64,000 nt of DNA from the NCBI GenBank assembly GCA_033032865.1, contig JAWHQI010000328.1:248001-312000 (forward strand), written 5' to 3'. The stretch is from Dactylorhiza incarnata (taxonomy: Eukaryota > Streptophyta > Magnoliopsida > Asparagales > Orchidaceae). Below, in pieces: positions 10,560 to 22,504 of the stretch (its first letter is position 1; every line of letters begins with the position of its first letter). Below the pieces are notes generated by a model. The model had not been told where the DNA came from, did no database searches, and saw nothing but the letters and a program-made list of their open reading frames with translations. A program made the position numbers and the translations under genes.

Positions 10560-10582
10560 TTGGAATTAGAGGGAGGTTGATC
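10560..10582 (+). other. Degenerate primer binding site
   Basis: The sequence reads TTGGAATTAGAGGGAGG where the intact relative reads TTGGTATCAGAGCGAGG. The match and its position one base after the LTR show the LTR acted as a 5' LTR. Confidence 0.75.
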
Positions 10583-10654
10583 ATAAAAAGGCTAACACCT
10601 GTATCAAAAGATCAACTCTCACATATTTCTATATTTAAAAACTATTTTTAGAAA

Positions 10655-12295
10655 ATGAGTTCTAAGGACTATGCATCAACTAGACCACCAGTGTGTAATC
10701 TTAATAAGTTTACACTCTAGAAGGTCAGAATTAAGTTATATATGAAGTACATTGATGAAGACATCTTTGATATTATAATTTTAGGTCCCCCAACTCCAGT
10801 CAGACAAGATGTCAGTAGATCTATGGCACAGCAAGCTATGCCCAGAGCTGAATGGATGGATGTTGAAAAGAAGCATACGACATATGATGCCAAAGCAATA
10901 AACATTTTGGTGTCTACAATGTCTGATGATATCTTCTAGAAAGTAGCTGACTGCCAATCAGCAAAAGAGATCTGGGAATCCCTTTCCAGATCAGTAGAAG
11001 GATTCTCTGATGAAAGGAAGGACAAAAAGTCCCTTCTCATATCCCAATATGAGAACTTTCAAAAGAAAGCTGAGGAAAGTGTTGCTGAAATGCTTGTGAG
11101 ATATGACACTATAATAAATGAGCTGAGAGGTCTGGATATAGAGATCACTCTGACTGAAATAAATAACAAGCTCCTCATGTGCATCCCATGCACATGGGAC
11201 TCAAGGTTCTAGGTCATCATAGAGTCCAAATGCCACAGAGAGATCTCCATTGATGCTTTGCTAGGAAAGCTCAAATCCTACAAGCTACTATTGAAAACAG
11301 GGCTGAGATAAAGGCCAAGGAGGTAGTCTCAACTCCCATACAAATGAGTATTGCCCTGAAGGACATTGAAAGAAAGCTCTCCACTCTTGAAGATGATATG
11401 TTCAGCCTCTTAGCAAGAAGATTAAGAAAGTGGGTCAAGGCAGAAGATTCAAGAAGAAAAGAGTGGATCTCATAACCCAGATTTGATAATACTCCAAAGC
11501 AGGAGCATAAAGGAGCACATAAAGGATTCAAAAGGAGCATAAAGGAGCACATAAAGGAGCATAAAGGAGCATAAAGGAGCACATGAAGAAAACCAGGGCA
11601 TATAGATCCTGAGTGCCCTGAAGAGCAACAAAACAGGAGCAGTAGCATAAAGGAGCACAAGAAGAAGAAGTCCTCCAAGAAAAAGGACAAGAAGAAGGAG
11701 AAGGTTTTCATTGTTGAAAACCTGGAGTGATATAGAGTCTGATTCAAGCTCCTCTTCATCAGAGAGTGATGAAGAAACTACTGTTGAAGATGCCTACCTG
11801 ATGGCATTGGAATTCTCCTCAGATGATGAAGGAGATCAGGTAAGTATCTTTGAGGATTTTGAATTTTATTTAGTAGAATTCAAAGATTATTTTAAGGAAT
11901 TTTGTAATGATCATCTTAAAATTAAAAAAAAATTAGAAACAGTTAGGGAAGAATTACAAGACCTTAAATAAGATGATTTGTATTCTAGTAATCATGATTT
12001 GAGAAATCAAATTTGTAAAAAGGAAACAATAATCACTAATCTAACCAATGAAAACTCGAAACTAATAGAAGAGCTCACAAAGGCAAAAGCCTTTGAAGAC
12101 TCACTCAATGGGAGGAGTCAACAGCTCAAATATATTACACAAAATCTCTCTATGAGATTTAAGCACCTAGGTCTAGGAGCAAACCCATCCAGTAGCATAG
12201 AAGTCCCTAGTAGACCTGCCTAGAAAAATCCAGTTAGATTTGCTAGACCTAGTGACAATCAAACAAGTGAGAGGAGTGTAGTATTTAAGGATCAG
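10655..12295 (+). pseudogene. Copia-like gag, decayed (family A, third copy)
   Basis: The ATG at 10655 gives MSSKDYASTRPPVCNLNKF, then a TAG. Further stops follow near 10938 and 11210, and there is a frameshift near 11310. The UBN2-type domain is recognisable (SDERKDKKSLLISQYENF, then IINELRGLDIEI). The first zinc knuckle is destroyed by a local repeat expansion at 11502-11587. The acidic block and coiled-coil tail (TNENSKLIEELTKAKAFE, GLGANPSSS) remain to about 12290, where the family C LTR cuts in. It is a remnant capsid gene with no coding capacity. Confidence 0.85.
11502..11587 (+). repeat. Minisatellite in gag: (CATAAAGGAG)n
   Basis: About seven imperfect copies of GGAGCATAAA / GGAGCACATAAA sit at the Lys-rich linker after the zinc knuckle. 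The related copy has a single AAGGAGCACAAAG at about 581-596, so the array is a local expansion of that word. Confidence 0.8.
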
Positions 12296-13279
12296 TGATA
12301 GATTATAGGGTAGTAGTCTAATTCATCTAGAGGGGCGAGAATAGGTCTCTTTTATTTTCCTTTGTTGTAGCTAGCAGTTGTTAGATATAATTTAAAAACA
12401 AAAGCACAACACAGAATGCACACAGCTATCTATAGTGGTTCCCCAAGACAGTGTGTCTATGGGTAGTCCACTTTCTCTCTACACCTTTCTAACAGTGTGT
12501 TACACAAGACAACCTCCTCCAAACTCAAGTCCAAGAGCTTACAGATATGCACAAAGACCCTACACTCAAGCTTTCAACACTACTTCTCAGGCTCAGCAAC
12601 CCTACTATCACTCAGGCTCAACAGTCTTACTACTCTGGCTTATCAGCCCTACACCTCAGGCAAAATGCCATACAGACTCAGAACACAAGTGTTCTTATAA
12701 AAGTAATAAGTTATGCATACAACATATGACAGTTAGATGTTTCCTTCAGCTTTTGTCTTCTGTTGTGGATGTTCTTCTGATGTTGACTTGAAGCAGGGCT
12801 GAAATGCAATAACTTCAGACCATGCTCCTATCTGACCCTTCTCTTCAGAAGATGAAAGATCAACATGCTCTCCTTGATTGAAGCAGGAAGAGCTATCTTC
12901 TCTCCTTGTATTCGCTTGCAAGTTCAGGAAGCAGGAAGGAGAGCACTTGTGGAAGCCGTCAGTGGAATAGTGATAATCTTTCTCCACTTTTCAGCACACC
13001 TTCTACAATGCCCTAATTTTTCTTTTATGCTTTTATCCATCTGCAATAGCTCTAAGAAGGCCTCTGACGCAGCATTGAGGGTAATAAAATACATTATCTT
13101 TCTTTACAGTTGTTTGTGCTAAAAGCAGAACCCTTTAGTGTATTATTCAAATATGAATCTATCTTAGTGGTTTGGCTGAGACAGACTTCAGTCTCAGCGG
13201 CTGAATCTGTCTTTGTCTCAACGGATTCGCTGAGACAGATAGTCTTCTCAGCAGATTCTGTCTAAATACAGCTCAACTG
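12296..13279 (-). repeat. Family C 3' LTR, part 1
   Basis: It starts TGATAGATTATAGGG, with a decayed G tract (GAGGGGCGAGAATAGG) where families A and B have a long G run. The block TAGTGGTTCCCCAAG...GGGTAGTCCAC is shared with family A LTRs. Overlapping short ORFs at 12435-12791 are non-coding. Confidence 0.8.
13174..13262 (-). promoter_or_regulatory. CTGAGACAG motif cluster of family C LTR
   Basis: GCTGAGACAGA and its complement TCTGTCTCAGC occur repeatedly on both strands. The cluster continues across the family B insertion at 20985-21045 (CGTCTCAGCAG, AGCTGAGACAG). Undisturbed, it would be one block of about 175 bases. Confidence 0.6.
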
Positions 13280-14038
13280 TGTTGGATCGGTAGGCGCCCT
13301 TAGAGGGGGGGGGGGTGAATAAGGGTTTTAAAACTGTTGGTGTATTTTAAAATACTTAAAATATTAAGAGATTGAAATAGTGATTTTGAATAAAGATCTA
13401 AATTGATTTATAATGAAAGAGTGGATAACTAACAATTTAGAGAAATGAAGAACGAATCAATTTTATTACACAAAGAGAGACATGATTACTATTAATAAAA
13501 TCGATTAGAAAAATAGATTTCTATGATGCTAGAAATAGAAGGCGATTAGTAAAAAGACTTTTCATTTTCTATCCCGTCTCGTATCCCCATGAACTGGTGG
13601 CTTTAGCCTATCCTTCCCCGGATACGGCCTCAAGCCGCTCTATCCAACCCTTCCCCGGATATAGCCTCGAGCACCTCTTAGAAATACACACTAGACCTAG
13701 TCGCCAACACGAGGCAAATTTCTCTCTAAGTCCTACCCAGACCTAGTCGTCAACACGAGGCGAATTTACTAAGCGATTACAAGAATGAAAAGAACAACAA
13801 TATTACAAACTCCTTTTATGAGGATCTCTGAAGAAGTAGACGAAGACCCGCAGAGTATGATCGTAGTCGATGCGGTCTTTCGTCACGATGATGAAGCGTG
13901 TTGAAATCTTCTCCACGGATCTCCATAAACCTTCATGGATTTGTGGGAGTATCTCTCTGAACCTTCCTCTATATGATATGACATGAAGCCCTAGAATTTT
14001 GGAGTGGGAGAGAATGAAGAAGACGGATCCAAGGGGTC

Positions 14039-14048
14039 CTTTTTATAG
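14039..14048 (-). promoter_or_regulatory. TATA box of family B LTR
   Basis: The minus strand reads CTATAAAAAGGACCCC, directly downstream of the GCTAGCGC cluster. The other LTR has it at 20557-20566. Confidence 0.7.
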
Positions 14049-14280
14049 CGTTGGAGCTAGCGCCTGCGTTAGCTCTATCGTCGGCGCTATCCTGGATTAG
14101 GAAACATTCTCCGCATGCGTATCTTCAATCCAAGAAAATCCTCCTGACATTCCTCAAGTGCTCCGCGATAGCGCCTGCGATATCCATTATCGCTTGGTGC
14201 TAGCGCCTTCTAAAATAGATCTCGAAATTGCTCTAATCAGAGCTAGCGCCTACGCTAGGTGCTACTGCCGGAGCTAGTGT
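14049..14280 (-). promoter_or_regulatory. GCTAGCGC motif cluster of family B LTR
   Basis: GGAGCTAGCGCCTGCG, GATAGCGCCTGCGATA, GGTGCTAGCGCC and AGAGCTAGCGCCTACG recur, with half-sites of both strands. The partner cluster lies at 20567-20800. It abuts the TATA box as in family A but uses a different word. Confidence 0.65.
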
Positions 14281-14437
14281 TCATGTTGGAATTCTGGCTT
14301 CATATTTGGGGGCAACCTTCTTATGTTATCCTAGAGACATATGGACTTGTTTCCTGCACACTTAAACACACAAGATCAAATACACATAGGATTTGTTATT
14401 CTCAAACCTAGGAGATGTCGAAGACCATGTTCCAACA

Positions 14438-14452
14438 AACTCCCCCTTTTGA
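14438..14452 (-). other. Polypurine tract, family B
   Basis: The minus strand reads AAAAGGGGGAGTT next to the 3' LTR. Confidence 0.85.
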
Positions 14453-17400
14453 TATAAACAAATCCATTAATGATAAATTAGAGCATTAATATATAAGCAT
14501 GATGAAACCTACTTATGTGTGTGTGAGAGTGCTTCCCCTATGTGAATGCTCCCCTAATATGTAAGCTATCATCATAATCATTTGTCATGTTAGTTTTCCC
14601 ATTTGATAACGTTTTTTATTTATCATGTTAGTTCTCCACCTTTTGTTATTAGCAAAAGTGTGTTAAGGTTGCAATAGATATAGAAAGAGGATTTTTGATA
14701 AAAAGATAAGGCATGATCGAGCTTTTTAGAGGAAATGAAATGCTAAGGAGTTTTAAACATAATATGGTAATGATTTCCAAGTAACTAATCTACCCAGACA
14801 ATATGTCTACACCCTAGCCCCGTACTAAGTGATAGATGGTCATGAGGAGTTGCATGCATTATGTAGGTTGGAGTGTTAGTCCCATATGCAAACACTAGAA
14901 AATACGCAACTTAGCACTCTTTCCCCACAGTGCCACGCAAGGCCCCACTAGAACCCTCCCCAGTTAAGGACAAGACATGACTTAGAGGTTAGGTTATCTA
15001 ATGTCTACAACCCTATGCCCTCGCTATGGTGAGATATGTAATCATGGGATAATAATCATTAAAAACATTAAGCAATTAAATCTAATGATAAGTTCATAGC
15101 ATGCGGGTTTATATTTTTATTTGACGTTTTGCAAAAAAAGCTCACATAGCTATTTTGAAATCCATTAATGAATCAGAGATTTTAACATAAATGATATTCG
15201 TGTTAGAACAACCAATATAAATTCTACCAAGCAAGTCTACCACTTGTTGAAAAAGGAATTTTGAGATTTAAGACTTTAATATAAGCATCAAAGCGCAAGG
15301 TAAAAAATATATGGTGATGATGCAGAAGACTTATAGAAATACAAGAAACATCTTTTTGTCATTATGATGATTCATAAGAAGATATATGAGTTAAATTCCA
15401 AAAAGAAAGATGTTTTTGTAAATCATTTTTCATGTAAAATCTTTTAGTTTGACAATAAAGTAACCAAGCATGAAATAATGTTATCAAAAAGAGATTACTA
15501 CAATGTTATTTTAATTCACAAATTCAAAACATACAAAACATTGTAAAGAGCTTGCTAGGTTATCTGGTGCATTTATATATAAAGAGTTGTATAGAATTTA
15601 GCATTATGATACAATACTCATGAGAAGAAGTGTTATGGAAGATAATGATGTGCACATAAGTGTATTTTGAATAGAGTAAACAAATAATTTAATCAAAAAA
15701 TACAAGACATATGTAGTGTAAAGTGCATAATAAAACACAAAAAATTTTACTTCCACACACTTTAATGCACATACAAAAAATGTACAACTACGAAGGTGCT
15801 TTGCACACACAATGCTCATGAAGACTTATCAGGGTGCAAAGTAGTGCTTGGGGGATCACACACTTTATTTTTCAATATTGATTTTTTTTGTGATCCGGTG
15901 TACTTAAAATAAGTGGTGTAACAAAAATGAAGGTTTGTACAAGACACTTTACTATTCTTTCCAAGGTGCTGAACCTCAAAATGCTTATTAAGACCTATCA
16001 GGATTTTCAAGTAGTGCTTGGTGGAGTTATCTTTGTCAATTTTTTTCATGATTATTATTTTTTTGTACAAAGTTCTCTGAATACACTTGTTTTGCAAACC
16101 AATATAAATTTGAAAGCATAACCACTTTTCTTAATTTTTAAGAGTGCAAATAAATTTAGGGTGGGTGAGATACTTGTGCAAATATAATTTGTTGTACAAT
16201 TATAATACACAAGCAAGCATTCTTCGATTAAAAGCACATGTAGACTTTGGCAAAATAAGTGAGTGATTAATTATCATTATCAACCATAAAACATTTACTC
16301 ATACTTAGAGGCATGCTAAGCTTGGTTCTACACAAATTTTATAATTCAATTGATGCACATATGATTAGATATATCAAAGCATGATAAAAACAATGTTCAA
16401 AGTAGTTTGAAAAGATGAATTGCAACATTGTAGATGGTTTAACTGATAGATTAAACCATACTTTATATTCATAATTAAGTTCATACAATTTTTGTTTATA
16501 TTTTGAAAAAAATAATTTTGTTTTAAAGTTTGAACTCTTATAATTGATCTTGGACTTCCCGAGGTCTACCCTATGAGGGGTTCGCCCATGTACTAGGAGA
16601 TGTGATGGGATGATAGCCCAAATCTCCCTTTCGCAAGATACATGTAAATAAAAAAGTAATTAAGTTCAAAAAATAATTTTTGATAATTCTTTGTTTTATA
16701 TTTTTGTATTTGATTTTTTTCATATAGAAATAGAAATCAGATAAATAAACACAGAAAGAAGAGAAAAAAAATATTTTTTGGAATTTGTATTACATATAAA
16801 ATATGTTTTCTGAAAAAAATATTTTACTTTTTCAAAAATCAATTATAGGTAGAAATGCAAAAATGAGTAGTACATATAAAATAATATATTTTTAGTGATT
16901 TTTCAGAATTTTAAAATTACAGAAAATCGGACATTCAAGCTAGCGCAGCAAACAGTACACTATTTTCAAGATTTTGGAAATTCCGATTATTGATCTTGAT
17001 TAAGTGTCCCAAAAGTAGTTTCATTTAGAAATTTCAGAATTTTTGGAAATGTCTAGATTGTGCAAATTGCATGAAACGTTAGCGATTTCTTTTACGACTT
17101 GACAAAGTATGAAATATATTTTCTTATATCTTTATTTTGATTTTTCTAAGGCTTATATTTATCAATATAACGTAAGTTAAAAATGATTGGAAATGTAAGC
17201 ACAAGATATCATGTTTGTATAAGCCAAATACGCATGATTTAAATGATTAGTATGAAATTATGTTTATGCAAAGAGTAACATAGATATGCACTAGATAAGA
17301 ATACCTAGCCTATATAGCTTGGTAAACATATAAAACCTAACATTGATACTAATATTCTTTAGGTGACAATGTTAGTATGATAAGTTTGAGATTAATGCTA

Positions 17401-18289
17401 TGCTAGAGTATGATAGTGCTTCAATTTATAGACCTAGAATGAAGTGAGGATTCTATTTGATTTGATCTTATTGATATCAATATGATTCTAAGGTCTAAAC
17501 TACACATAATAAACCAGACATGGTATGCAATTATAATATCAATTTTCATCATATAACTCATATAAATGTGATAGAAATAGTAATTTTTAGAAGACTTTTG
17601 ATATGACTTATGATATATGATCTTAGAGAATTTTAGCAAAGTACTTCAGTAGATCATGGTGGTGCATGTGAATTTAATATTCATTATGATGGTAAATTCT
17701 TTCAATACATTTTAGTGATTTTATTTTTAATTATGAATTTTGAATATATGTGTGATTTTTGATAGGTGAACAATGGTGATGGTTTAGATCATGTTTGACA
17801 TCAAGGAGTGAACACAATAAAATTTTTGTTTTGAAAAGGAAAAAAGAACATTTTGAAAATGAACTTTCTTTTAGATCTTGAACTTTCTTTTAGATCATGT
17901 TATTTCTCTAATTTTGTTGATGAAGGCTAAAGTGCTTAATAACCTAATAACATGATTTAATTAAAAATATCTTATAGCAAATTTATAGTTCAATTTATAT
18001 GAATACTATATGATATATATAGGCAATGATTTTAATAATAGAAGATTGGTCATTTATAAATGAAAGAAATCTGACTTTTACTTTTGATTTAATTTGATTT
18101 GTAAACTTTATTTAGGCATTAAAGGACAAAGTCAAATTTCAAATCTTATATTAGGTGACCATGGCAAGATAGCTAAAAAAAAGAAAACAAAAAGAAAAAT
18201 AATGAGACATTAAAGCATATCATGAAGTAGAAATTTGTATATTTCATTTTGAAAAGATTTTACTTCATGCATTTGTTTTTTACCTAATG
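14453..18289. other. AT-rich interior of family B, no gene
   Basis: 3.8 kb of strongly AT-rich sequence with frequent stops in all frames and no pol similarity that I can see. Short frames at 15604-16237 and 17421-17639 lack any recognisable domain. It is probably the structural spacer of a large non-autonomous element. Confidence 0.6.
15785..16050. repeat. Diverged direct duplication inside family B
   Basis: GGTGCT...ATGCTCATGAAGACTTATCAGG...AGTAGTGCTTGG around 15798-15852 recurs as GGTGCT...AAGACCTATCAGG...AGTAGTGCTTGG around 15964-16022, about 170 bases apart. Confidence 0.45.
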
Positions 18290-19774
18290 AATAAGAGATT
18301 TAGGTATCCAAAGGGGACCAAGTGAGGTGGTTCCTTTGGGTACCCAAATATAATGTGTAGGTTTATGGGTAGATAGTGATGAATATAATGGATCCTATCA
18401 TGTGAAGTTAATGATTCATTTTTAATTTTAGGTCTCCATTCAAAACTTGGTTTAATGTTATTCTAATGCATCAAATTTCTATTGTGATTAACTTGAATAT
18501 TTGGATAACAATGATTTTTTAATTTATTATTTAAAGGAAATTTGTTTGCATTTAATTTTATGTTGGAAGAACAATTATGTTGTAAATGATAAAGATGATG
18601 GGGATTTGGAATTTCATTTACAAGCTTTTGTTGTTGTTTTTTCCTATATTCTGCTTAGATAGACTATGAAAATGCATATTTAAGTTGCCTTTGGAATTTG
18701 CTTGATATTTTGAATTTATGTGTTAAGAATTTTTCTATGTAATTTTCTTAAGCAAGTTGACTTTACTTTCCAATTCATAATTTTTATCTTTGAGATTATG
18801 TCTAGCTTTATTATAAGCAATTGTGATATTCTTAAGAGTGGAACAATAGAGTCAATATGAGTTTGATAGTTATTTCTAAATGCCTCAAATGTTTCGTCCA
18901 TCTCCTTGATTTCAATTTTGTAATTTTGGCACGTAGCACAATCACTTTTCAAAGTTGAATTTTCTAAAGACAATTTTTTATTATGTTCTTTTACAAAAAA
19001 AAAAGTTCCTTGTAATTTTCTTTTAAATCATTCAATTCTATTCAAGGTGTAATATTTTCTCTTAAAGAAACATGGGTAAAACTAGATGAATTAAAATATG
19101 ATTCTACATTGTTTTTTTCCTTTTAAACCTTTATTTTCTAAGCGAAATTTCTCATTAGCGATTTTCAATTTCTTCATTTTACATTTAGCACTTTTAAGTA
19201 GATGTAATGCGTAAATGGAATTTGTCACAAAAAGTGAAGAATTTGATTTCCTTACATTGCTATCAGAAGAGGCAAGATTTGAACAAGTAGTTCCTTTGAC
19301 ATCTTTTTGGCACTCCTTTTCCAAAGATAAGATGTCTTCTTCTCTTCCACTTGATGTGCACTCCATTGATTCTACATGAGAGGAGCTTTCTTGAATATCT
19401 TTGCAAGCTTGTATGTTCTCAAATTCTTGAGTTTGTTCCATACATGTGAGAGGAAAATCATACATTTCTTCAAGAAATTTCCATACTTTGTATGCACTAG
19501 AAAAACAATATATTAATATGAAAATTTCTTGAGATAAAGCACACAAAATACTATTCAAAGCCTTTGCATTTAGGTGACGTTCCTTTTTATTTGTTTCATC
19601 TGCTGGTCTTATAATTGCAATATTCCAGGCTTCGATATCTAAAGTTTTAATAAAATTTTCCAGTAAAATTTTCCACCCTTTATAATTTCTCCCTTCAAAT
19701 AAAGGTGGTGCATGAGATTTTTCTTCATTATAAAAATTTTCCCCATTAGTAAAAGCGAGATCATGAGACGCCAT
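18290..19774 (-). pseudogene. gag of family B, internally deleted and broken
   Basis: The ATG at 19772-19774 opens 227 residues (MASHDLAFTNGENFYNEEKS). The N-terminal part has the plant Copia gag start (PPLFEGRNYKGWK, NAKALNSILCALSQEIF). It then jumps from KVWKFLEEMYD straight to an acidic linker and coiled coil, so the middle of the UBN2 domain is missing. The frame breaks at 19091, a coiled-coil remnant continues at 18973-18716, and WVPK-like remnants (IWVPKGTTSLGPLWIPK) lie at about 18300-18350, marking the old gag-pol junction. The ATG is only about 20 bases from the LTR, so leader and primer binding site are deleted. Confidence 0.75.
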
Positions 19775-19793
19775 TATTCCTGGTTGTTAGACC

Positions 19794-20953
19794 GTTTGGA
19801 TCGGTAGGCGCCCATTGAGGGGGGGGGGGGGGTGAATAAGGGTTTTAAAACTTTATGTGTACTTTGAAATACTTGAAATATTAAGAGATTGAAATAGTGA
19901 TTTTGAATAAAGATCTAAATTGATTTATAATGAAAGAGTGGATATTAACAATTTAGAGAAATGAAGAACAAATCAATTTTATTACACAAAGAGAGACATG
20001 ATTACTATTAATAAAATCGATTACAAAAATAGATTTCTATGATGCTAGAAATCGAAGGCGGATAGTAAAAAGACTTTTTCGTTTTCTATACCGACTCGTA
20101 TCCCCACGAACCGGTGGCTTTAGCCTATCCTTCCCTAGATACGGCCTCAAGCCGCTCTAGCAACCTCTTCCCCGGATATGGCCTCGAGCACCCCCTTGAT
20201 CTACACCCTAGACCTAGTCGCCAACATGAGGCAAATTTCTTCCCTAAGTCCTGCCCAGACCTAGTCGCCAACACGAGGCGAATTTTCTAAGTGATTATAA
20301 GAATGAAAAGAACAACAATATTAAAAACTCCCTTTATGTAGATCTTTGAAGAAGTAGACAAAGACCCGTAGAGTATGATCATAGTCAATGCGGTCTTTCA
20401 TCATGATGATGAAGCGTGTTGAAATCTTCTCCACGGATCTCCTTAAGCCTTCATGGATTTGTGGGAGTATCTCTCTGAACCTTCTTCTATATGATGTGGC
20501 ACGAAGCTCTGGAATTTTGGAGTGGGAAAGGATGAAGAAGATGGATCCAAGGGGTCCTTTTTATAGCCTTGGAGCTAGCGCCTGCGCTAGCTCTACCGCC
20601 GGCGCTATCCTGGATTAGGAAACATTCTCCGCATATGTATCTTCAATCCAAGGAAAGCCTTTAGACATTCCTCAAGTGCTTCGCGATAGCTCCTGCGTTA
20701 TCTGATACCGCCTGGCGCTAGCGCCTTCTAAAATAGCTCCCAATATTTCTCTAATCAAAGCTAGCGTCTGCGCTAGGTACTACAGCCGGCACTAATGTTT
20801 ATGTTGGAATTCTGGCTTTAAATTTGGGGGCAACCTTCTTATGCTATCCTTGAGTCATATGGACTTGTTTCATGCACACTTAACACACAAGATCAAATAC
20901 ACATAGGATTTGTTATTCTCAAACTAGGAGATGCTGAAGACCATGTTCCAACA
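19794..20953 (-). repeat. Family B 5' LTR
   Basis: About 1160 bp, partner of 13280-14437, with a 14-base G tract. Its first two bases on the plus strand are changed from TG. The TATA box is at 20557-20566. Confidence 0.9.
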
Positions 20954-20958
20954 AGCTG

Positions 20959-21189
20959 AGCCAGTCCCCTTCTCTGTGGCTCCTGGCCTCGTCTCAGCAG
21001 TTCAGCTGAGACAGTGAAGTCTTCTCTGCGGTTTTATCAAAAAAACCACAGAACTTATTCAAAAGTTTGGAACAACCTAACCCTGCATATATATGATGTA
21101 GAATAGGTTTTATCAAATACAATAAGTGCTTAACATTGAGTGTGATGCGTCTTCAAATGAAGGGAACATTAAGGGCAATATTCCCAACA
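20959..21189 (-). repeat. Family C 3' LTR, part 2
   Basis: Resumes the LTR cut at 13279 and ends GCAATATTCCCAACA. Together the parts make about 1215 bp. It carries the rest of the CTGAGACAG cluster. Confidence 0.8.
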
Positions 21190-21207
21190 ATCTCCCCATA
21201 TTTGAAG
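21190..21207 (-). other. Polypurine tract, family C
   Basis: The minus strand reads CTTCAAATATGGGGAGAT next to the LTR. The 21208-21566 stretch beyond it is AT-rich untranslated sequence without visible genes. Confidence 0.75.
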
Positions 21208-21566
21208 AAGAACATACACCAATTTTAAGATACATAACCACAAAAAACTATCATGACACTATATGAAATAACATTCATGATAACATTACAAGTTTTTGTT
21301 AACAGAAAATGGGCATTATGAAAAATATCATGACAAGTTATAAGATGGTCATGACAACATAACAATATAACAATAATATTGTTCAACACATATAGGCACC
21401 ATAGAATATGTAAGGAATTAATATTGAACTATATTAAGCATAACTAATGATGGCCTATAACACAGGATAATATATCAACCATTCAGAATCACTTTCATTT
21501 TTGGCAAAAGGTTAATACATAATTCAGTTTACATGTTGATTTAATGAAAAAACTAAATACATAAAT

Positions 21567-22504
21567 TTATGTTTTTCTCTTCTTTGCTGAAGTTGAGCAT
21601 TCAGCATCATCAGCAGCAGCCTCCTTTCCTTTAGCAGCAGCCTCCTTTTCTTCAGCAGTAGCTTTAATCTCAGCTAGCCTCCTTCTGTTTTCTTGCCTCT
21701 TGAAGTAAAGATAGGGCTTGGGAGTATATCTTGAAGGCATCCTCTTCAGATTCTGCTTCCTTACAAGATTTGCTTTGAAGGCCCTTTCCCTCTTGGAATT
21801 TCTTTCCAGATGTCGTATCCATTCTTCAGCTGGAAATATCCTATCAATGTCCTTGTAGATTTGGCCATGGTTCAGCCAAGCTTTCAGAATTATGCTTTTG
21901 GAGTCCTCACACCAATACACATAATCAGGGTCATTGTCCCGCTCTTTTCTTTGCTTAGCCATGTATTCGACAGCTAGAAGCACACCTTCTCTTTTCCTCC
22001 TTTTTGCAAGCTGAGCATTTTGTGATATCTTAGCTTGACCTTCAAAATCAAAATATTCTTTTCTAAAGTTGTCCAGCATAGGAAGATTTAGAGTTATTCT
22101 TGTTCCCTGTAGAACTTGGAGAGCTAGCTCAGAGTTGGTTTCAGCATTGGTAACCTCCCCCTTTCTGTCTTCTTCAACCACTTTAGTTTCTAAGCTTTGG
22201 AAGGCTGCAGTAACAAACCTTGAGATGGTTTGGAAGGCATTTTCTAAGTCTGATTTGAGCTCATCCTTCATCATTTCTTCCTCTCCAATCATTGTTGTAT
22301 CTGTGTTCCATACATAGTCTTCAATGTGATTGGAGGCCTTCTTTATGACCTCATCAGCCTTGCTAACATAATTCTTGACATATGACATGTCTTGCTCAAA
22401 TAGCTGCAGATGCTTGTCCATTGATCATAAAATTGTATTTTGAGATACAATAAATTTTTCTGCTAGGTCAAACCACTTTGTCATCTGCTTATTAAGGAAG
22501 GAAG
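21567..22504 (-). pseudogene. 3' ORF of family C element, truncated
   Basis: From 22504 the frame reads FLNKQMTKWFDLAEKFIVSQ, meets one TGA at 22425-22427, then stays open for 284 residues to 21567. The product is helix-rich, with many Glu/Lys/Arg residues, an EWIRHLERNSKRERAFKANL stretch, an Ala/Glu-rich repeat (EEKEAAAKGKEAAADD) and a KKRK tail resembling a nuclear localisation signal. No enzyme motif is visible. Its position just 5' of the polypurine tract and its basic tail parallel the family A second ORF, so it is probably the equivalent gene. The N-terminal part is separated by the G1 insertion at 22505. Function unknown. Confidence 0.65.

Larger units (their letters stand above)
13280..14437 (-). 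repeat. Family B 3' LTR
   Basis: 1158 bp, TGTTGGATCGG...GTTCCAACA, with an 11-base G tract near its left end. It contains a TATA box (14039-14048) and the GCTAGCGC cluster. CT-rich leader sequence follows the TATA in the sense direction. Confidence 0.9.
13280..20953 (-). mobile_element. Family B non-autonomous Copia-like element
   Basis: Two LTRs (13280-14437 and 19794-20953) flank a 5.4-kb interior. A polypurine tract adjoins the left LTR, so it reads right to left. The duplication AACTG (13275-13279) versus AGCTG (20954-20958) has one mismatch, and the flanks join into one family C LTR. The only protein is a defective gag near the right LTR; the remaining 3.8 kb is AT-rich. Primer binding site bases next to the right LTR are missing. 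The LTRs are visibly more diverged than those of family A, so it is older. Confidence 0.88.
12296..22504 (-). mobile_element. Family C Copia-like element, truncated by G1, split by family B
   Basis: Its 3' LTR is in two parts (12296-13279 and 20959-21189), followed by a polypurine tract and a 3' ORF that is cut at 22504 by the G1 LTR. The rest should lie beyond the right edge of the window, after the G1 3' LTR. A candidate TSD base set, ATCAG, precedes it at 12291-12295 but its partner is not in view. Confidence 0.75.

Noticed and set aside
15604..16237. Small frames in the family B interior
   Set aside because: They are AT-rich, short, overlap on opposite strands and include a diverged DNA duplication. 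No domain is recognised.
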